NCBI GenBank assembly: GCA_009731375.1
Contig: BJOX01000007.1
Span: 1,293,995-1,357,994 of the forward strand
Source: Paulinella micropora
Taxonomy: Eukaryota > Cercozoa > Imbricatea > Euglyphida
DNA: 64,000 bases
Direction of reading: 5' to 3'
The notes under the pieces are model-generated. The model saw nothing but the letters and a program-made list of their open reading frames with translations. It did no database searches and had not been told where the DNA came from. The number at the start of each line of letters is the position of its first letter. Position 1 is the stretch's first letter. Below, in pieces: positions 63,622 through 64,000 of this stretch. Made by a program: the position numbers and the translations under genes.

Positions 63622-64000
63622 GGGAATACTTCCGTTCTTAGTTCTGCTAATTGGTTGGTTTGGTCTTGTAATATATTAAGTAAAGTTTTATTTTCTTTTT
63701 CTAAATTAACTATCTTTTCTGATAATTGTTGAACGGCCTTAATTAACGGGGCGATAAACTCGGAATAACCTATACCATAACCGACATCACCACTATCAAT
63801 ACATTTAACATCTTCTGGATTAACACTCACACCTTTCAATTCGTATTCTTTTCTTTGCTTTGGACACGGAACCATAATTATATCTTTTATAAAACCGCCA
63901 AAATCTAGCATATCCATTTCTGTTAGTATTTCTTCCAGTTCCTGTGCTATTAAGCCAGTCCTACATTTCTTGTTGTCATCAATCATACGATAGCAGACTG
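63618..64000 (-). CDS. C-terminal S74 (endosialidase-type) chaperone domain of a fibre protein, partial
   Basis: Runs off the window: the frame is open upstream of the first Met (VCYRMIDDN). It shows the peptidase S74 pattern: CRTGLIAQELEEI, then VGYGIGYSEFIAPLIKAVQQ, LSEKIVNLEKENKTLL, i.e. the conserved Y-S-x-F/L-I-A-P-L-I-K-A helix followed by a trimeric coiled coil. The catalytic Ser-Asp (SD..K) part lies outside the window. S74 domains help trimeric tail spikes and fibres fold and then cleave themselves off. Here it indicates a trimeric fibre or spike on the PLV capsid, separate from the surface protein at 55.6 kb. Confidence 0.82.
   Translation of the reverse strand, partial: VCYRMIDDNKKCRTGLIAQELEEILTEMDMLDFGGFIKDIIMVPCPKQRKEYELKGVSVNPEDVKCIDSGDVGYGIGYSEFIAPLIKAVQQLSEKIVNLEKENKTLLNILQDQTNQLAELRTEVFP

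Overview
The window looks like nuclear DNA of a protist, most likely a microalga or another stramenopile- or haptophyte-like eukaryote, with a Polinton-like virus (PLV) at its right end. Evidence for a eukaryotic host is the density of tetranucleotide microsatellites, LINE, Ty1/copia, non-autonomous LTR, piggyBac and MITE-type elements, and a RanBP2 zinc finger/TIR-like/TPR gene. The species cannot be named from the sequence. The assembly is weak. Five long N gaps and five 10-N joins are present, several gaps are bordered by poly-G or poly-C, and almost every recognisable gene carries at least one frame break.

Region by region: 1-22,430 is almost entirely microsatellite and minisatellite, mainly (TATC)n, (CTAC)n, (CTTA)n, (TATG)n and (TA)n. 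Each block is divided by its own 20-120 bp spacer unit repeated several times. Embedded here are a 180-bp satellite carrying a clean MITE insertion, a 45-bp satellite with CACGTG boxes, and an inverted pair of ~400-bp retroposon-like repeats. 22,542-24,250 is a 5'-truncated LINE whose 3' end runs into (TATC)n. More minisatellite follows to 27,510. 27,831-28,133 is a foldback MITE. 29,141-32,385 is a 5'-truncated copia element on the minus strand. 34,093-34,450 is an internally deleted, inverted copy of part of the host gene at 46.9-49.6 kb. 35,220-39,309 is an LTR element with ~200-bp LTRs that codes only for a CCCH/CCHC zinc-finger Gag. 40,668-41,960 is a decayed piggyBac. After further minisatellites, 46,955-49,593 holds the RanBP2/TIR-like/TPR gene or genes, GC-rich and broken.

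50,644-64,000 is AT-rich and densely coding: HIRAN protein, small basic protein, protein-primed-type DNA polymerase B, class 3 lipase, ExoX-C-like protein, surface protein, major capsid protein, penton, adenain-like protease, coiled-coil protein, small GG-motif virion protein, packaging ATPase, a small virion-like protein, a two-helix membrane protein and the C-terminal S74 chaperone domain of a fibre that runs off the window. Replication genes are mostly on plus and morphogenesis genes on minus. Together they make a near-complete PLV: copy DNA (PolB), build a double/single jelly-roll capsid (MCP, penton), mature it (protease acting on GG sites), fill it (ATPase), and present surface proteins (surface protein, S74 fibre) and a lipase.

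PolB, MCP, penton, protease and the membrane protein all show frame breaks, while ATPase, lipase, surface protein and coiled-coil protein are open. This is either an endogenised, decaying virus or an intact one with assembly indels. The link between host and virus crosses a poly-G plus 10-N join at 50,269-50,303, so integration is likely but not proven by this sequence.
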